A stretch of 64,000 bases of DNA from Duganella aceris (GTDB taxonomy: Bacteria > Pseudomonadota > Gammaproteobacteria > Burkholderiales > Burkholderiaceae_D). This document shows positions 53,189 through 63,104 of the stretch, piece by piece (position 1 is the stretch's first letter; every line of letters starts with the position of its first letter). Under the pieces are notes generated by a model. The model searched no databases. It worked only from the letters and a program-made list of their open reading frames with translations, and was not told where the DNA came from. Made by a program: the position numbers and the translations under genes. Location: contig NZ_JAADJT010000004.1 of assembly GCF_011090165.1 (NCBI RefSeq), positions 310,001 to 374,000 on the forward strand. The letters are read 5' to 3'.

Positions 53189-55468
53189 TCAGGCGTCGGG
53201 CGATGGGCCGCCTGGTGCGCCGGGGCCGCCCGGGCCGCCGGGACCACGGCCTGGACCGAAGCGCGGTGGCTCGTCCTTCGATTCGCCCGAGCTGGAGGCG
53301 CCGCCGAAGCGGTACGACAGGCCGACGTACAACACGCGGCCGTCGAAGCGCCGGGTGCTGGTCTCGCGCAGCGTGCTGCTGTTGACCACCGTCTCCATCT
53401 TGTTGGTGTTGAACAGGTCGGTGACGTTGGCCACCAGGCTCAACTGCGGCGTCACCGTGTGGCGCCAGCTCATGTTGAAGGTGTGGTTCGGCGAGCGGTA
53501 ACCCTGGCCCGACAGGGTCTTGCCCATCATTTGCAACGCCATCTGGATCTGGTTGGCGGCGTTGTACTGGTAGTTCAGGCGCGCTCGGCCGCTCAGCGAG
53601 TTGGCGGTGCGCGTGACCAGCGCGCCGGTGCTGTCCTGCGTGGTCTGCTCGCTGCGCGCCAGATTGCCGCTGGTGTTCAGGGTCAGCGACGGCGTCAGCT
53701 TGCCGCTGACCGTGAATTCCAGCCCGCTCGAATGGCTGCCTTCGCCGTTCTGCTTGGTTGTCAGCAGCACGTTGTTGCCGATGAAGGTGCGGTAGTCGAC
53801 GATGGCGTCGGTGTCGCGCCGGTAGTAGCCGCGCAGATTGGTCTCCAGCCCGTACATCTTGGTCTCGTAGCCCACTTCGAACGAGTCGGTCTTGGTCGGC
53901 TTCAGGTTGGGATTGCCCGACGAGACGTTGAATTCGTCGCGGTACGTCACGTACGGATTCAGGTCGTTGGCGTTCGGACGGCGGATCCGGCGCGCGTAGG
54001 CGAAGCGCATGTTCGCCGTTTCGGTCGCCTTGTAGGTGGCGAAGAAACTCGGTATATAGTTTATATAGTTGTTCTTGGCTTCGACGTTGCCGGTGATCTG
54101 GTGGATGTCCATGTCGGTGTACTCGGCGCGCAGGCCGGCCAGCGCGCCCCAGCGGTCGTTCAGGCGCATCTGGTAGCTGCCGTACAGCGCCAGCGTGGTT
54201 TCCTCCAGCTCGTAGCTGTTGGTGCGGCCCATGTTGACGCGCGCGGCGCCGGTCACGGTGTCGATGTCGGTGTACAGCGTGTCGAAACTGCTGGTGTTGG
54301 TGGCGGCCTTGTAGCCGGCCTTCAGCGAGCCGCCCGCCAGCGGTCGTTCGTAGTCGCCGGTGAAGTCGACGATGTGCACGCTGTTGTTGCTGTGCTGGTT
54401 GGCGCGGGTGTCGGGCTGGGTGTCGCCGAGGTAGTCGTTGGCGTAGGCGCTGTCGCTGTCGTTCTCCGACGCCGACACGCGCAGGTCGATCTTCAGCGTT
54501 TCGCCCGGCAGCTCGCCCTTGTGGTCGTAGCGGCCGCCCCAGCCGAAGTTCTTGCTGTCGCCGCTGCGCGCGGTGGTGCGCACGTAGTCGCTGGCCGGGA
54601 TCAGCGCGGTGGCGCCGTTCAGGTAGTGGTCGGTCGAGCGCTGGTCGTTGCCCCGGCTGCTGTAATTGGCGCTGCCGGTCAGCGTGTCGGTGGTGCCGAG
54701 GTTGTAGCTGACGGTGCCGTTCACGCCGGCCATGTCGTTCAGCCCTCGGCTGACCGACGACTGGCTGCTCGGCACGAAGGCGCCGGTGGCCGGGTCGAGC
54801 CGCTCGCGCGTGACTTCGGCGGTCGAGTTGCGGCCGTCGTGGCGTACGTTGGCGCTGCCCTGGAAGCCCCACGGGCCTTCGTTGTAGGTGCCGTTGACGG
54901 CGCTGTTGTAGCGGCCGGCCGTACCGGCGTTGCCGTTGACGGTGGCGAAGCCGCCCGGCTTGCGGTTGCGCCGCATCACCAGGTTCAGGATCGGGCCGCC
55001 GCCGGCTTCGTTGCCGAACTGCGCGCCGGGATTGTTGATCACTTCCACCGATTCGATGTCGTCGGCGGCCATCGCCTGCAGCGCGGCGCCGCGGTTTTCG
55101 CCTTGCAGCATGGCCGACGGCTTGCCGTCCACCAGGATCTGCACGTTGCTGCTGCCGCGCAGCGTCACCGAACCGTCCGGATCGACCGCGACCGACGGCA
55201 CGTTGTTGAGGGCGTCGGCGGCGGTGCCGTTGGTGCTGGAGACGTCCGACTTCACATCGTAGACCTGGCGGTCGATGCGGTTGGTCGGGCGTTCGCCGGC
55301 GACCGTGACGGATGGCGTGGTGGGGGGTTCTGCAACTGGCTGGGCTTTTGTGACCGGCTTTTTATCGCTGGTCGCCTTGCTGGCGGTATCGGTTTGGGCC
55401 AAAGTGTCTGGAGGAGCTAACAGCAGGGCGCCGCCGGTGAGGCAGCAGGTCATCAATAGCTTTTGCAT
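53189..55468 (-). CDS. Outer-membrane beta-barrel/TonB-dependent receptor-like protein with Gly/Pro tail
   Basis: The product is 759 aa. Signal peptide ends near LA|QT; TonB-box-like PSVTV near residue 52. A plug-like domain follows (ADALNNVPSVAVDPDGSVTLRG, NVQILVDGKPSAML, DDIESVEVINNPGAQFGNEAGGGPILNLV), in which the VTLRG, LVDGKPS and EVI-N-P-A segments mark the OMP_b-brl_3 receptor group. The barrel ends in VGLSYRFGG, after which an extra 37 or so residues rich in Gly/Pro/Asp follow (GPGRGPGGPGGPGAPGG). That tail hides the usual terminal aromatic Bam signal. It ends next to the 88-bp palindrome. The ligand is unknown; members include enterobactin-like and glycan receptors. Confidence 0.85.
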   Translation of the reverse strand: MQKLLMTCCLTGGALLLAPPDTLAQTDTASKATSDKKPVTKAQPVAEPPTTPSVTVAGERPTNRIDRQVYDVKSDVSSTNGTAADALNNVPSVAVDPDGSVTLRGSSNVQILVDGKPSAMLQGENRGAALQAMAADDIESVEVINNPGAQFGNEAGGGPILNLVMRRNRKPGGFATVNGNAGTAGRYNSAVNGTYNEGPWGFQGSANVRHDGRNSTAEVTRERLDPATGAFVPSSQSSVSRGLNDMAGVNGTVSYNLGTTDTLTGSANYSSRGNDQRSTDHYLNGATALIPASDYVRTTARSGDSKNFGWGGRYDHKGELPGETLKIDLRVSASENDSDSAYANDYLGDTQPDTRANQHSNNSVHIVDFTGDYERPLAGGSLKAGYKAATNTSSFDTLYTDIDTVTGAARVNMGRTNSYELEETTLALYGSYQMRLNDRWGALAGLRAEYTDMDIHQITGNVEAKNNYINYIPSFFATYKATETANMRFAYARRIRRPNANDLNPYVTYRDEFNVSSGNPNLKPTKTDSFEVGYETKMYGLETNLRGYYRRDTDAIVDYRTFIGNNVLLTTKQNGEGSHSSGLEFTVSGKLTPSLTLNTSGNLARSEQTTQDSTGALVTRTANSLSGRARLNYQYNAANQIQMALQMMGKTLSGQGYRSPNHTFNMSWRHTVTPQLSLVANVTDLFNTNKMETVVNSSTLRETSTRRFDGRVLYVGLSYRFGGASSSGESKDEPPRFGPGRGPGGPGGPGAPGGPSPDA

Positions 55469-55553
55469 GGTTGGGGGCAGGTGGTCTCTAAAATAGCTTG
55501 AATGTTGCTATTTTACCTGTTCGCCAACGGAAACTTTTTTGATTTACGACCTT

Positions 55554-56054
55554 TTACGAGTGTGTCGCGATTGTTGCTGCACTGTTAATGCCATGTAGCG
55601 TCATCTTTGTGTACGGACACAAACGCTCGGTGTTGCGCACCAATTCCTCGGCCGTGGCCTTGGGCAGGCTGGGCAGGTGGATTCTAACGTCGGCGCTGAG
55701 CAAAAACAAGCCGTCCATCGGATCGCGCGCGAAGGTCACCGCGACCTCGACCGCCGAGCCGGCCACCGACAGCCCGTCGCGCGCCGCCAGCAGACTCATG
55801 GCGCCGTGGAAGCAGGCGGCGTAGCCGGCGGCGAACAGCTGTTCCGGATTGGTGCCGCCGCCGTCGCCGCCGAGCTCCGGCGGCAGCCGCAGTTGCAGGT
55901 CGAGGTTGCCATCGTCCGAGCGCGCGACACCGGAGGCGCGCGCGTGTCCGGTCGCGCCGCCGGTCACGCGGACCCGGGCGGTGTACAGCGGCAGCACCTC
56001 CGGCCCGACATATTTGTCGAGCAGGGTCACCGGTGGCGGCGTGAGTGGTTTCAT
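55554..56054 (-). CDS. ohr: Organic hydroperoxide resistance protein (Ohr)
   Basis: The product is 166 aa, somewhat longer than typical Ohr because of an N-terminal extension of about 25 residues. Ohr motifs are present: LRLPPELGGDGGGTNPEQLFAAGYAACF (with the peroxidatic Cys; shown here as TNPEQLFAAGYAACF) and TERLCPYTKM (resolving Cys). The enzyme reduces organic peroxides using lipoylated proteins. No MarR-type OhrR gene adjoins. It is 39 bp downstream of the SDR gene on the same strand. Confidence 0.9.
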   Translation of the reverse strand: MKPLTPPPVTLLDKYVGPEVLPLYTARVRVTGGATGHARASGVARSDDGNLDLQLRLPPELGGDGGGTNPEQLFAAGYAACFHGAMSLLAARDGLSVAGSAVEVAVTFARDPMDGLFLLSADVRIHLPSLPKATAEELVRNTERLCPYTKMTLHGINSAATIATHS

Positions 56055-56093
56055 AGCTTCTCCGGGCGCGGACCGGCCGCGCCGTTGCGCAAA

Positions 56094-56837
56094 TTAGCGG
56101 TTCAACCAGCTGTCGATGTGGATCGCGCCCAGGCGTTCCTTGCCGCTGACCGGCACCAGCGTGGTTTCCTTCAGCTCGGCGCCGAAGTAGCGCGCGTGCT
56201 CATCGGCCACGACCTTGCGCGGGTCCTTGATCGAGACCAGGTATTTCTGCACCAGGTCCGACAGGCGCATGCGGTCCGGGCCGGCGATCTCGACGATGCC
56301 GTTGACCGGCGCGGCCAGCGTGATGTCGGCCATGGCGGCGGCCACGTCGTCCGACGAGATCGGCTGTATCAGCGCCGGCGACAGGTGCACGTCCTCGCCG
56401 GCGGTGGCCGAGGCCGCGATGCCGCCGAGGAATTCGAAGAACTGCGTCGAGTGCACGATGGTGTAGGGCATGCCGGATGCGCGGATCAGCTTTTCCTGCG
56501 CGATCTTGCCGCGGAAGTAGCCGCTCTCGGACAGCAGGTCGGTGCCGACCACCGACAGCGCGACGTGGTGCTTGACGCCGGCTTCGGCTTCGGCCGCCAG
56601 CAGGTTGGTGCCGGATTTGGTGAAGAATTCCAGCACCGCGTCGTCGGCGAACGACGGCGAGTTGGCGACGTCGACCACGATGTCGGTGCCGGCCAGCACC
56701 TCGGCCAGGCCTTCGCCGGTCAGCGTATTGACGCCCGACGCCGGCGAGGCGGCGATCACTTCATGGCCACGCTGCTTCAGCAGGGCGACGGTCTTGCTGC
56801 CGATGAGTCCAGTACCGCCGATGATTACGATTTTCAT
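56094..56837 (-). CDS. NAD(P)-binding SDR/NmrA-type oxidoreductase
   Basis: The product is 247 aa from the ATG at 56837, which has GGAGAG 6 nt upstream; the longer frame has no support. The N-terminus MKIVIIGGTGLIGSKTVALL is a Rossmann dinucleotide motif of the atypical SDR type (GGTGLIG). Further segments VDVANSPSFADDAV, HHVALSVVGTDLL, GYFRGKIAQEKLIRASGMPYTIVHSTQFFEF are typical of NmrA/YwnB-like quinone-reductase or sensor proteins. It is divergent from a GlxA-family regulator, probably its controller, and upstream of ohr. The substrate is unknown. Confidence 0.85.
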   Translation of the reverse strand: MKIVIIGGTGLIGSKTVALLKQRGHEVIAASPASGVNTLTGEGLAEVLAGTDIVVDVANSPSFADDAVLEFFTKSGTNLLAAEAEAGVKHHVALSVVGTDLLSESGYFRGKIAQEKLIRASGMPYTIVHSTQFFEFLGGIAASATAGEDVHLSPALIQPISSDDVAAAMADITLAAPVNGIVEIAGPDRMRLSDLVQKYLVSIKDPRKVVADEHARYFGAELKETTLVPVSGKERLGAIHIDSWLNR

Positions 56838-57013
56838 GATGCTCTCCAGTTGCACCGCGAGGGATGCGGTATGAGATTCAGTGTAGGCCGGTGCGCCGCG
56901 CGGCGGTAGGTCCGTGGCGGGATTTACACTGGTGCACGCCAGGCACCAATGGCGGCGCTGCGCCTTGGTTGTTGATTGACAGTCAATGATATTAATGAAA
57001 GAATTCCCCGGCA

Positions 57014-58045
57014 ATGTCCAATAAACAGCATATCCCGCCCAACTCCCTGACGCAGCAGCGCCTGGTGCTGTTTGTCGCCTTTCCCGGCATGTGCATGCTG
57101 GACATGGCCGGACCGCAGACGGTGTTCTGGAGCGCCTGCCGCTGGCTGGCCGAGCGCGGCTCCCCTGAATATATCCGCCACACGGTCAGCCTGGAGGGCG
57201 GGCTGGTGCAGACGCTCGAAGGCGTGCCGATGCACACCCGGCCGCTGTCCGACTTCGCCGGCCAGGAAATCGACACCATCATCGTGCCCGGCTCGCCGCA
57301 CATCGAACAGGTGATCGAGCACTCCGGCCTGCTGATCGCGTGGCTGCGCGAAGCGTCGAAGCACGCGCGGCGCACCGCGTCCGTCTGCAGCGGCGCGTTC
57401 ATGCTGGCCCAGGCTGGACTGCTGGACAACAAGCGCGCCGCCACCCACTGGGCGATGTCGGACCGGCTGGAACAGGTGCATCCCTCGGTGACCACCGACC
57501 GCGACGCGATCTTCGTCCAGCAGGGCAATGTCTGGACCTCGGCCGGCGTCACCGCCGGCATCGACCTGTCGATGGCGCTGGTGGAGGCCGATTGCGGCCG
57601 GCAACTGGCGTTGCAGGTGGCGCGCGAGCTGGTGGTGTTCGTCAAGCGGCCCGGCGGACAGGCGCAGTTCAGCAGCCTGTTGCAGGCGCAGGTGCAGGAC
57701 GGCGCGGCCTTCGACGACCTGCATCTGTGGATCACCGACCATCTCGGCAGCGACGGCCTGACGGTGGATGCGCTGGCGGCGCGGGTCAGCATGAGCCCGC
57801 GCAACTTCGCCCGCGTCTACAAGGAAAAGACCGGACGCACACCGGCCAAGGCGGTGGAGATTTTCCGGCTGGAAGCGGCGCGCCGTCTGCTGGAGGAATC
57901 CGACAAGCATATCGACCAGGTGGCGCGCCAGTGCGGCTTCGGCGACGAGGACCGCATGCGCCTCACCTTCCAGCGCAACCTCGGCATCTCTCCTTCGGAA
58001 TACCGCAATCGCTTCTCCTCGCCAAGCTTGGGCACGCTAGAATAA
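57014..58045 (+). CDS. GlxA-family transcriptional regulator (DJ-1/PfpI plus AraC HTH)
   Basis: The product is 343 aa. Residues about 15-205 form a DJ-1/PfpI-like domain (LVLFVAFPGMCMLDMAGP, DTIIVPGSPH, TASVCSGAFMLAQAGLLDNKRAATHW with the nucleophile-elbow Cys). Residues about 230-330 form the AraC double HTH (LTVDALAARVSMSPRNFARVYKEKTGRTPAKAVE; then HIDQVARQCGFGDEDRMRLTFQRNLGISPSEYR). It is divergent from the SDR gene with about 175 bp between starts, so it most likely regulates that gene; the OsmC-family gene follows 26 bp downstream and may be in its operon. The ligand is unknown. Confidence 0.9.
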   Translation: MSNKQHIPPNSLTQQRLVLFVAFPGMCMLDMAGPQTVFWSACRWLAERGSPEYIRHTVSLEGGLVQTLEGVPMHTRPLSDFAGQEIDTIIVPGSPHIEQVIEHSGLLIAWLREASKHARRTASVCSGAFMLAQAGLLDNKRAATHWAMSDRLEQVHPSVTTDRDAIFVQQGNVWTSAGVTAGIDLSMALVEADCGRQLALQVARELVVFVKRPGGQAQFSSLLQAQVQDGAAFDDLHLWITDHLGSDGLTVDALAARVSMSPRNFARVYKEKTGRTPAKAVEIFRLEAARRLLEESDKHIDQVARQCGFGDEDRMRLTFQRNLGISPSEYRNRFSSPSLGTLE

Positions 58046-58071
58046 GCACCTTACTCTTCAAGGAGCGGCAC

Positions 58072-58467
58072 ATGGCCAGCGGCGTTGCACACATCGGCAA
58101 GGACACCTATCACACCACGATCGAAGTCGGCGGCCACGCGCTGGTCGGCGACGAGCCGCCGCGCAACGGCGGCGCCGACAGCGGGCCGGCGCCGTATGAT
58201 TTCCTGCTGGCCGGCCTGGGCGCGTGCACCGCGATCACGCTGCGCATGTACGCCGACCGCAAGCAGTGGCCGCTGGACGCGGTCGACGTGGCGATGCACC
58301 TGGCGCCCGACGCCGACGGCGGCCTGCAGGTCAAGCGCACGCTGACCTTGCACGGCGAGGTGGACCAAGCGCAGAAAGCGCGCCTGGCCGAGATCGCCGA
58401 GAAGACGCCGGTGACGCTGACGCTGAAGGGCGGCCTGAAGATCGTCACCACGGTCGACGCCGGCTAA
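58072..58467 (+). CDS. OsmC-family protein with a single cysteine
   Basis: The product is 131 aa; AGGAG lies 6 nt before the ATG. The OsmC fold is clear from YHTTIEVGGHALVGDEP, GPAPYDFLLAGLGACTAITLRMYADRKQWPLD and VDVAMHL. The first redox Cys is present in LGACT, but the second position, which reads DKCP in peroxide-reducing members, is EKTP here. It therefore probably lacks the two-Cys peroxidase chemistry and belongs to the YhfA-like group of unknown function. It follows the GlxA-type regulator by 26 bp. Confidence 0.85.
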   Translation: MASGVAHIGKDTYHTTIEVGGHALVGDEPPRNGGADSGPAPYDFLLAGLGACTAITLRMYADRKQWPLDAVDVAMHLAPDADGGLQVKRTLTLHGEVDQAQKARLAEIAEKTPVTLTLKGGLKIVTTVDAG

Positions 58468-58501
58468 GCCTGGCGATTGGTGCCGAACGGGCACCACTGT
58501 A

Positions 58502-58518
58502 AGGCCTGTCACAGGCCT
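58502..58518. repeat. Short palindrome AGGCCTG-TCA-CAGGCCT
   Basis: A 7-bp inverted repeat with a 3-bp centre lies 35 bp after the OsmC-family stop and about 100 bp before the AhpD-like start. There is no T-tract. It could be an operator or part of a terminator. Confidence 0.4.
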
Positions 58519-58615
58519 ACCGCACTGAAGCGTGTTTACCTAAACTTGGTTCTGTATTGCGAACAGTCGCAACCGGAATTCCCAGCCGCACTGGGGGCAC
58601 ACCAAGGAGGTCATC

Positions 58616-59095
58616 ATGACGCAACGTTTCAATTACCAGGCCGAATCGCCGGAACTGTTCAAGAAGCTCATCGAGTTCAACACCGCGTTCAAGGGCAGCA
58701 CCATCGAGGAATCGATCCGCGACCTGGTGTCGATCCGCGCCTCGCAGCTGAACGGCTGCGGCTTCTGCCTCGACATGCACATCAAGCAAGCCACCATCCA
58801 CGGCGAGCGTCCGCTGCGCCTGCACCACCTGGCCTCGTGGCGCGAATCGACGCTGTTCGCGCCGCGCGAACGCGCCGCGCTGGCGTGGACCGAAGTGCTG
58901 ACCAAGCTGCCGGAGCAGGGCGTGCCGGAGGACATCTACGACCGCGTGCGCGGCCAGCTGTCGGAAAAGGAAGTTTCGGACCTGAGCTTCGCCGTGGCGT
59001 CGATCAACGCGTGGAATCGCGTCAACATCGCGGCCAAGTTCGTGCCCGGTTCGTTCGACAAGCCGTTCGGCCTCGACAAAGCCAACTTGGCCTGA
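58616..59095 (+). CDS. AhpD-like carboxymuconolactone decarboxylase-family protein
   Basis: The product is 159 aa with a strong AAGGAGGT site. The CMD/AhpD motif is visible: LVSIRASQLNGCGFCLDMHIKQA, with Cys-x-x-Cys and the following His, at about residues 48-56. ERAALAWTEVLT and SDLSFAVASINAWNRVN are typical of alkylhydroperoxidase-like small proteins that act as thiol reductants or peroxidases. It is the first gene of a three-gene group with a secreted cupin and a LuxR-type regulator. Confidence 0.9.
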   Translation: MTQRFNYQAESPELFKKLIEFNTAFKGSTIEESIRDLVSIRASQLNGCGFCLDMHIKQATIHGERPLRLHHLASWRESTLFAPRERAALAWTEVLTKLPEQGVPEDIYDRVRGQLSEKEVSDLSFAVASINAWNRVNIAAKFVPGSFDKPFGLDKANLA

Positions 59096-59105
59096 GGGGA
59101 ACACG

Positions 59106-59513
59106 ATGATCCGAATCAAGACCCTGCTGGCCGCCGCCGCACTGGCGACGGCGCAGCTGGCGACCGCCGCGACCGCCACCGATCCGGTGGTGGCCGCGCT
59201 GCTGTCGAAAGACCTGGCCAACGTGCCGGGCAAGGAAGTGCTGATGCTGACCGTCGTGTATCCACCCGGCGGCTTCGATCCGGTGCATCGCCACGACGCG
59301 CACGGGTTCATCTACGTGCTGGAGGGCTCGATCGTGATGGGCGTCAAGGGCGGCAAGGAAGTCACGCTGAAGCCGGGCCAGACTTTCTATGAAGGCCCGG
59401 ACGACCTGCACACCGTCGGCCGCAACGCCAGCAAGACCAAGCCGGCCAAGTTCCTGGTGTTCCTGCTCAAGGACAAGGGCAAAGAGCCGGTGATCCTGGT
59501 CAACCCGGAGTAA
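59106..59513 (+). CDS. Secreted cupin-domain protein
   Basis: The product is 135 aa. A signal peptide ends near ATA|AT. The cupin is compact: PVHRHDAHGFIYVLEGSIVMGVKGG holds the His/His/Glu metal ligands (HRHDAH...E), and KPGQTFYEGPDDLHTVGRN holds the distal His. The metal site looks complete, so it could be an enzyme or a small-molecule sensor in the periplasm. It begins 11 bp after the AhpD-like stop and ends 5 bp before the LuxR-type gene, so all three form an operon. Confidence 0.85.
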   Translation: MIRIKTLLAAAALATAQLATAATATDPVVAALLSKDLANVPGKEVLMLTVVYPPGGFDPVHRHDAHGFIYVLEGSIVMGVKGGKEVTLKPGQTFYEGPDDLHTVGRNASKTKPAKFLVFLLKDKGKEPVILVNPE

Positions 59514-59518
59514 CAGCG

Positions 59519-60130
59519 ATGCCAGTTTCCCACCGCACGATCCAGGTGTATCTGCAGCATTCCTGTCCCATCATGCGTGCGGGATTGCACGCCGTGCTGT
59601 CCGGGCAGGATGACTTCTCCGTACTGAACGATCCGCATCGGTGCGCGCCGCAAGGCGGCGCCTGCGTGATCGTCACCGACTACGAAGGCGGCCTGCGCGC
59701 GGCGCGCGAAGCGCCGCCGCGCCACACCGGCCAGCTGACCCGGCTGCTGGTGCTGACCACGCAGGACAAGGAATGGGAAATCCGTCACGCCATCGAACAC
59801 GGCGTGCACGGCTACCTGCTGCAAGGCTGCGACGCCGCCGAACTGGTCGACGGCGTGCGCATGCTGAGCCGTGGCAACCGCTATCTATGCGAGACCGCGC
59901 ACCGCAACGTGGCCGGCTCGTTCGAGCGCGACGTGCTGACGCCGCGCGAAACCGATGTGTTGCGGGTGTTGGCGCGCGGCAGCTCGGACAAGCTGATCGC
60001 GCGCGAACTCGGCATCACCGCCGGCACCGTCAAGTCGCACATGAAACAGTTGCTGCACAAGCTGGGCGCCACCGCGCGCACCCACGCCGTGGTGGTGGCG
60101 ATGGAGCGCGGTTTGCTGGTCGATCAATAA
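59519..60130 (+). CDS. LuxR/NarL-type regulator with degenerate receiver
   Basis: The product is 203 aa. The N-terminal domain aligns with NarL receivers (CPIMRAGLHAVL, IVTDYEGG, LVLTTQDKEWEIRHAIEHGVHGYLL) but the acidic pair is replaced by Gln-His (VYLQHSCP) and the conserved Lys by Gln (GYLLQGC). The Asp in VIVTDYE remains. The C-terminal LuxR HTH is complete (LTPRETDVLRVLARGSSDKLIARELGITAGTVKSHMKQLLHKLG). It probably works without normal phosphorylation. It is the last gene of the AhpD-cupin group, and no kinase is nearby. Confidence 0.88.
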   Translation: MPVSHRTIQVYLQHSCPIMRAGLHAVLSGQDDFSVLNDPHRCAPQGGACVIVTDYEGGLRAAREAPPRHTGQLTRLLVLTTQDKEWEIRHAIEHGVHGYLLQGCDAAELVDGVRMLSRGNRYLCETAHRNVAGSFERDVLTPRETDVLRVLARGSSDKLIARELGITAGTVKSHMKQLLHKLGATARTHAVVVAMERGLLVDQ

Positions 60131-60174
60131 TAAACTCCGGATGACGCCGAAGCGACAGCAGGGCAGATCCGCGC

Positions 60175-61299
60175 TTATCGCGGCTGGACCTTGAGCGCCG
60201 GCGGACCGGGGCGCAACGCCGGCGCGTCGGTCCGCAGCTGGCGCTCCAGCACCAGGTGCTGCGCCGGGTTGTTGATGGTCACGCCCAGCTGGTCGAACTT
60301 CTCCATGGCGGCCAGCAGGATGGCTTGTTGCGCATCCATGTAGCTTGCGTAGGATGAGTTGAGGATGTAGAACACCAGCTCGAATTCCAGCGCCTCCTGG
60401 CTGACCGCTTTCAAGTGCACGCGCTCGAAACGCACGTCCTGCTGCTGCTCGATGATGGCTTTCAATTCGCCCGGAATGCTCGCCGCCAGCGCGGCCGGCG
60501 TGGACGGATTGACCCGCAGCGAAAACTGCACGCGGCGCGTGGTCATGCGCTTGTAGTTGCGTACCACGTTCTTCAGCAGGTCGGCGTTGGAGATCACGAT
60601 CTGCTCGCCGCTGTCGGCGCGGATGCGGGTGGTCTTCAGGCCGACATGCTCGACCGTGCCGGAGGTGTTGAGCACGGCGATGGCGTCACCGACCTCGAAC
60701 GGTTTGTCGACCGCGATCGACAACGAGGCGAACAGGTCGCCGAGGATATTCTGCACCGCCAGCGCGATCGCGATGCCGCCGATGCCCAGGCTGGCGACGA
60801 AGGTGGTGACGTTGATGCCGAAATTCGACAGCACCGCCAGGAAAAAGATCACCCACAACAAGGCTTTGACGCCCATGCTGACCAGCGTGTTGGCGACGGT
60901 CGACGGCGCGTCGTCGTCGTCGAGCGGCTGCTGGAAGTAGCGCCGCGTGCCGATGGTGACCGCGCGGTCCAGGTACAGCAGCAGTTGCAGCCCCAGCACG
61001 ACGAACGACAGGTGTTGCACCCGCTGGTCCCACGGCGGCGCCAGGTCCAGCAACGAGACGCCGATCAGCAGCGAAATCAGGATCACCGCGACATTGCTGG
61101 TGCGCGCCAGCGTCCCCTTGAGCAGTTCCGACAGCGGCTTGCCGCCCTGGCCGCGCTCGGCCATGCGGCACAGCGCCTTCCTCAGCAACACCACGCCGCC
61201 GTGGATGGCGACGAAGCTGATCACGCTCGCGCCGATGGCCAGCAGCCAGTCCTCGCTGCTGACGCCGACCAGCGGCGTATAGAACTTTTGAATATCCAT
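60175..61299 (-). CDS. Small-conductance mechanosensitive channel family protein (MscS-like)
   Basis: The product is 374 aa from the ATG at 61299 (AGAGG 7 nt upstream); the longer frame lies in the recQ promoter region. About five hydrophobic segments occur in the first 185 residues. The pore-lining helix and beta domain have the MscS signature: GIGGIAIALAVQNILGDLFASLSIAVDKPFEVGD, seen here as GIGGIAIALAVQNILGDLFA then DKPFEVGD. The cytoplasmic domain follows (VVRNYKRMTTRRVQFSLRVNPST). It releases solutes on hypo-osmotic shock. It is divergent from recQ. Confidence 0.9.
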   Translation of the reverse strand: MDIQKFYTPLVGVSSEDWLLAIGASVISFVAIHGGVVLLRKALCRMAERGQGGKPLSELLKGTLARTSNVAVILISLLIGVSLLDLAPPWDQRVQHLSFVVLGLQLLLYLDRAVTIGTRRYFQQPLDDDDAPSTVANTLVSMGVKALLWVIFFLAVLSNFGINVTTFVASLGIGGIAIALAVQNILGDLFASLSIAVDKPFEVGDAIAVLNTSGTVEHVGLKTTRIRADSGEQIVISNADLLKNVVRNYKRMTTRRVQFSLRVNPSTPAALAASIPGELKAIIEQQQDVRFERVHLKAVSQEALEFELVFYILNSSYASYMDAQQAILLAAMEKFDQLGVTINNPAQHLVLERQLRTDAPALRPGPPALKVQPR

Positions 61300-61478
61300 G
61301 GTCGCCTCTTTCGATTCAGATAGCCGCCAGCCTACCCGCAGTTGCGGCTGCGCTCGCACACTTTTCCGCAACGCATCATGTGGCGGCGAGCGGGCGTTAG
61401 TTGACGTACATACCGATTTTCGGCCGCTGGCTAATCTGGCGTCAGTGCGGTGCTCATCCGCTGAACCAAGGAATGGAT

Positions 61479-63104
<1,626 letters not shown>

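Noticed and set aside
53459..55420. Plus-strand ORF of 653 codons opposite the barrel protein
   Set aside because: Val/Ala/Gly/Arg-rich shadow frame with no domain; the minus-strand gene explains the region.
58502..58518. AGGCCTG palindrome as a rho-independent terminator
   Set aside because: It has no T-tract and a 3-nt loop only; kept as a plain repeat.
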